Shown piece by piece: positions 6,257-6,578 of a DNA stretch of 6,578 bases. Numbering within the stretch: position 1 is the stretch's first letter; every line of letters starts with the position of its first letter. A program made the translations under genes and the position numbers. The notes under the pieces were generated by a model. The model saw only the letters and a program-made list of their open reading frames with translations, had not been told where the DNA came from and did no database searches. The DNA lies in assembly GCA_003159055.1 (NCBI GenBank), contig PMLH01000506.1, positions 1 through 6,578 on the forward strand, in the 5' to 3' direction. The stretch comes from Myxococcales bacterium (GTDB taxonomy: Bacteria; Myxococcota; Polyangia; Fen-1088).

Positions 6257-6330
6257 CCCTCGCCCCGCGAGCGCGGGGTTCCCATCACCTCTGTGGGCCG
6301 GTTGGCGGGTCGCGAGGGCGTGAGGGTGAG
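6244..6330. terminator. Nested hairpin region downstream of the lipoprotein gene
   Basis: An inner hairpin pairs CCCCGC (6263-6268) with GCGGGG (6273-6278) around a 4-base loop, starting 6 bases after the stop at 6256. An outer inverted repeat pairs CTCACCCTC (6244-6252) with GAGGGTGAG (6322-6330), and GCCTCGC-like CCCTCGC (6257-6263) with GCGAGGG (6312-6318). No T-run follows the inner stem beyond TT, so terminator function is likely from position but not proven by sequence. The outer and inner stems share base 6263, so they would form a branched or alternative structure. Confidence 0.5.
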
Positions 6331-6366
6331 CGTGTTCGTGTGAGGCACGCGGTTCGCGGACCGACT

Positions 6367-6459
6367 AGGTCGCTCACGCACACGCCCACGCGGGCCGCTC
6401 TCCGCAGGTCGCTCACGCTCACGCGACCGCTCACGCGGGCCACTCTCCGCAGGTCGCTC
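6367..6459. repeat. Imperfect tandem direct repeats in convergent intergenic region
   Basis: A 32-bp unit occurs at 6383-6414 and again at 6428-6459 with two mismatches, offset by 45 bases. A shorter 13-bp exact copy of its 3' part (AGGTCGCTCACGC) occurs at 6367-6379 and 6406-6418. The 8-mer GCTCACGC appears four times between 6372 and 6436. The strand is C-rich here and G-rich at 6301-6340, so the region can also fold back (GTGAGCGTG at 6326-6334 pairs with CACGCTCAC at 6414-6422). No coding frame is supported across 6257-6478. Confidence 0.7.
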
Positions 6460-6478
6460 CCGGCCGGCCTGCGCTGCC

Positions 6479-6578
<100 letters not shown>

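Noticed and set aside
6367..6459. The direct repeats considered as a small CRISPR array.
   Set aside because: There are only two full copies, the gap between them is 13 bases, the offsets are unequal (39 and 45), and no cas genes are present.

Overview
The window is GC-rich and looks like part of a myxobacterial (Myxococcota, probably Polyangia-type) chromosome. This is an inference from several signs: lipoproteins with long Gly-Gly-rich linkers after the lipobox, a short 'CPDGYVC' cysteine motif, and an envelope-protein C-terminus with one membrane helix followed by a VALAP...GTF tail. There are no tRNA or rRNA genes, CRISPR arrays or transposases.

Layout. Positions 1-1761 form a rightward set: the 3' end of a membrane-anchored envelope protein, then a gene whose GTG start overlaps the previous stop by one base (lipoprotein with Cys motif, Gly-rich linker and beta-rich domain), then a secreted Cys-rich, Lys/Glu-rich protein. 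A perfect 9-bp hairpin at 1773-1798 separates this set from a convergent leftward set: SIR2-like protein (5496-4321), a 544-residue lipoprotein with an X4-Gly-Gly hexapeptide array (4239-2605), and a smaller lipoprotein with an Asp-rich tail (2539-1835). A 157-bp divergent region (5497-5653) holds a hexanucleotide tandem repeat. To its right a fourth lipoprotein (5654-6256) runs rightward. A repeat- and hairpin-rich convergent intergenic region follows. The window ends in the C-terminus of a GltD/GltA-type oxidoreductase (glutamate synthase small subunit family) on the minus strand.

Functional picture. Most of the genes encode exported or lipid-anchored envelope proteins of unknown function. 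The exceptions are the metabolic gene at the right edge and the SIR2-like protein, which keeps the GAGAS, SLNHD and KLHG motifs of bacterial SIR2-family NAD-consuming domains. It is the best candidate for a defence or NAD-signalling protein, but no partner such as HerA, Argonaute or a TIR protein lies beside it here.
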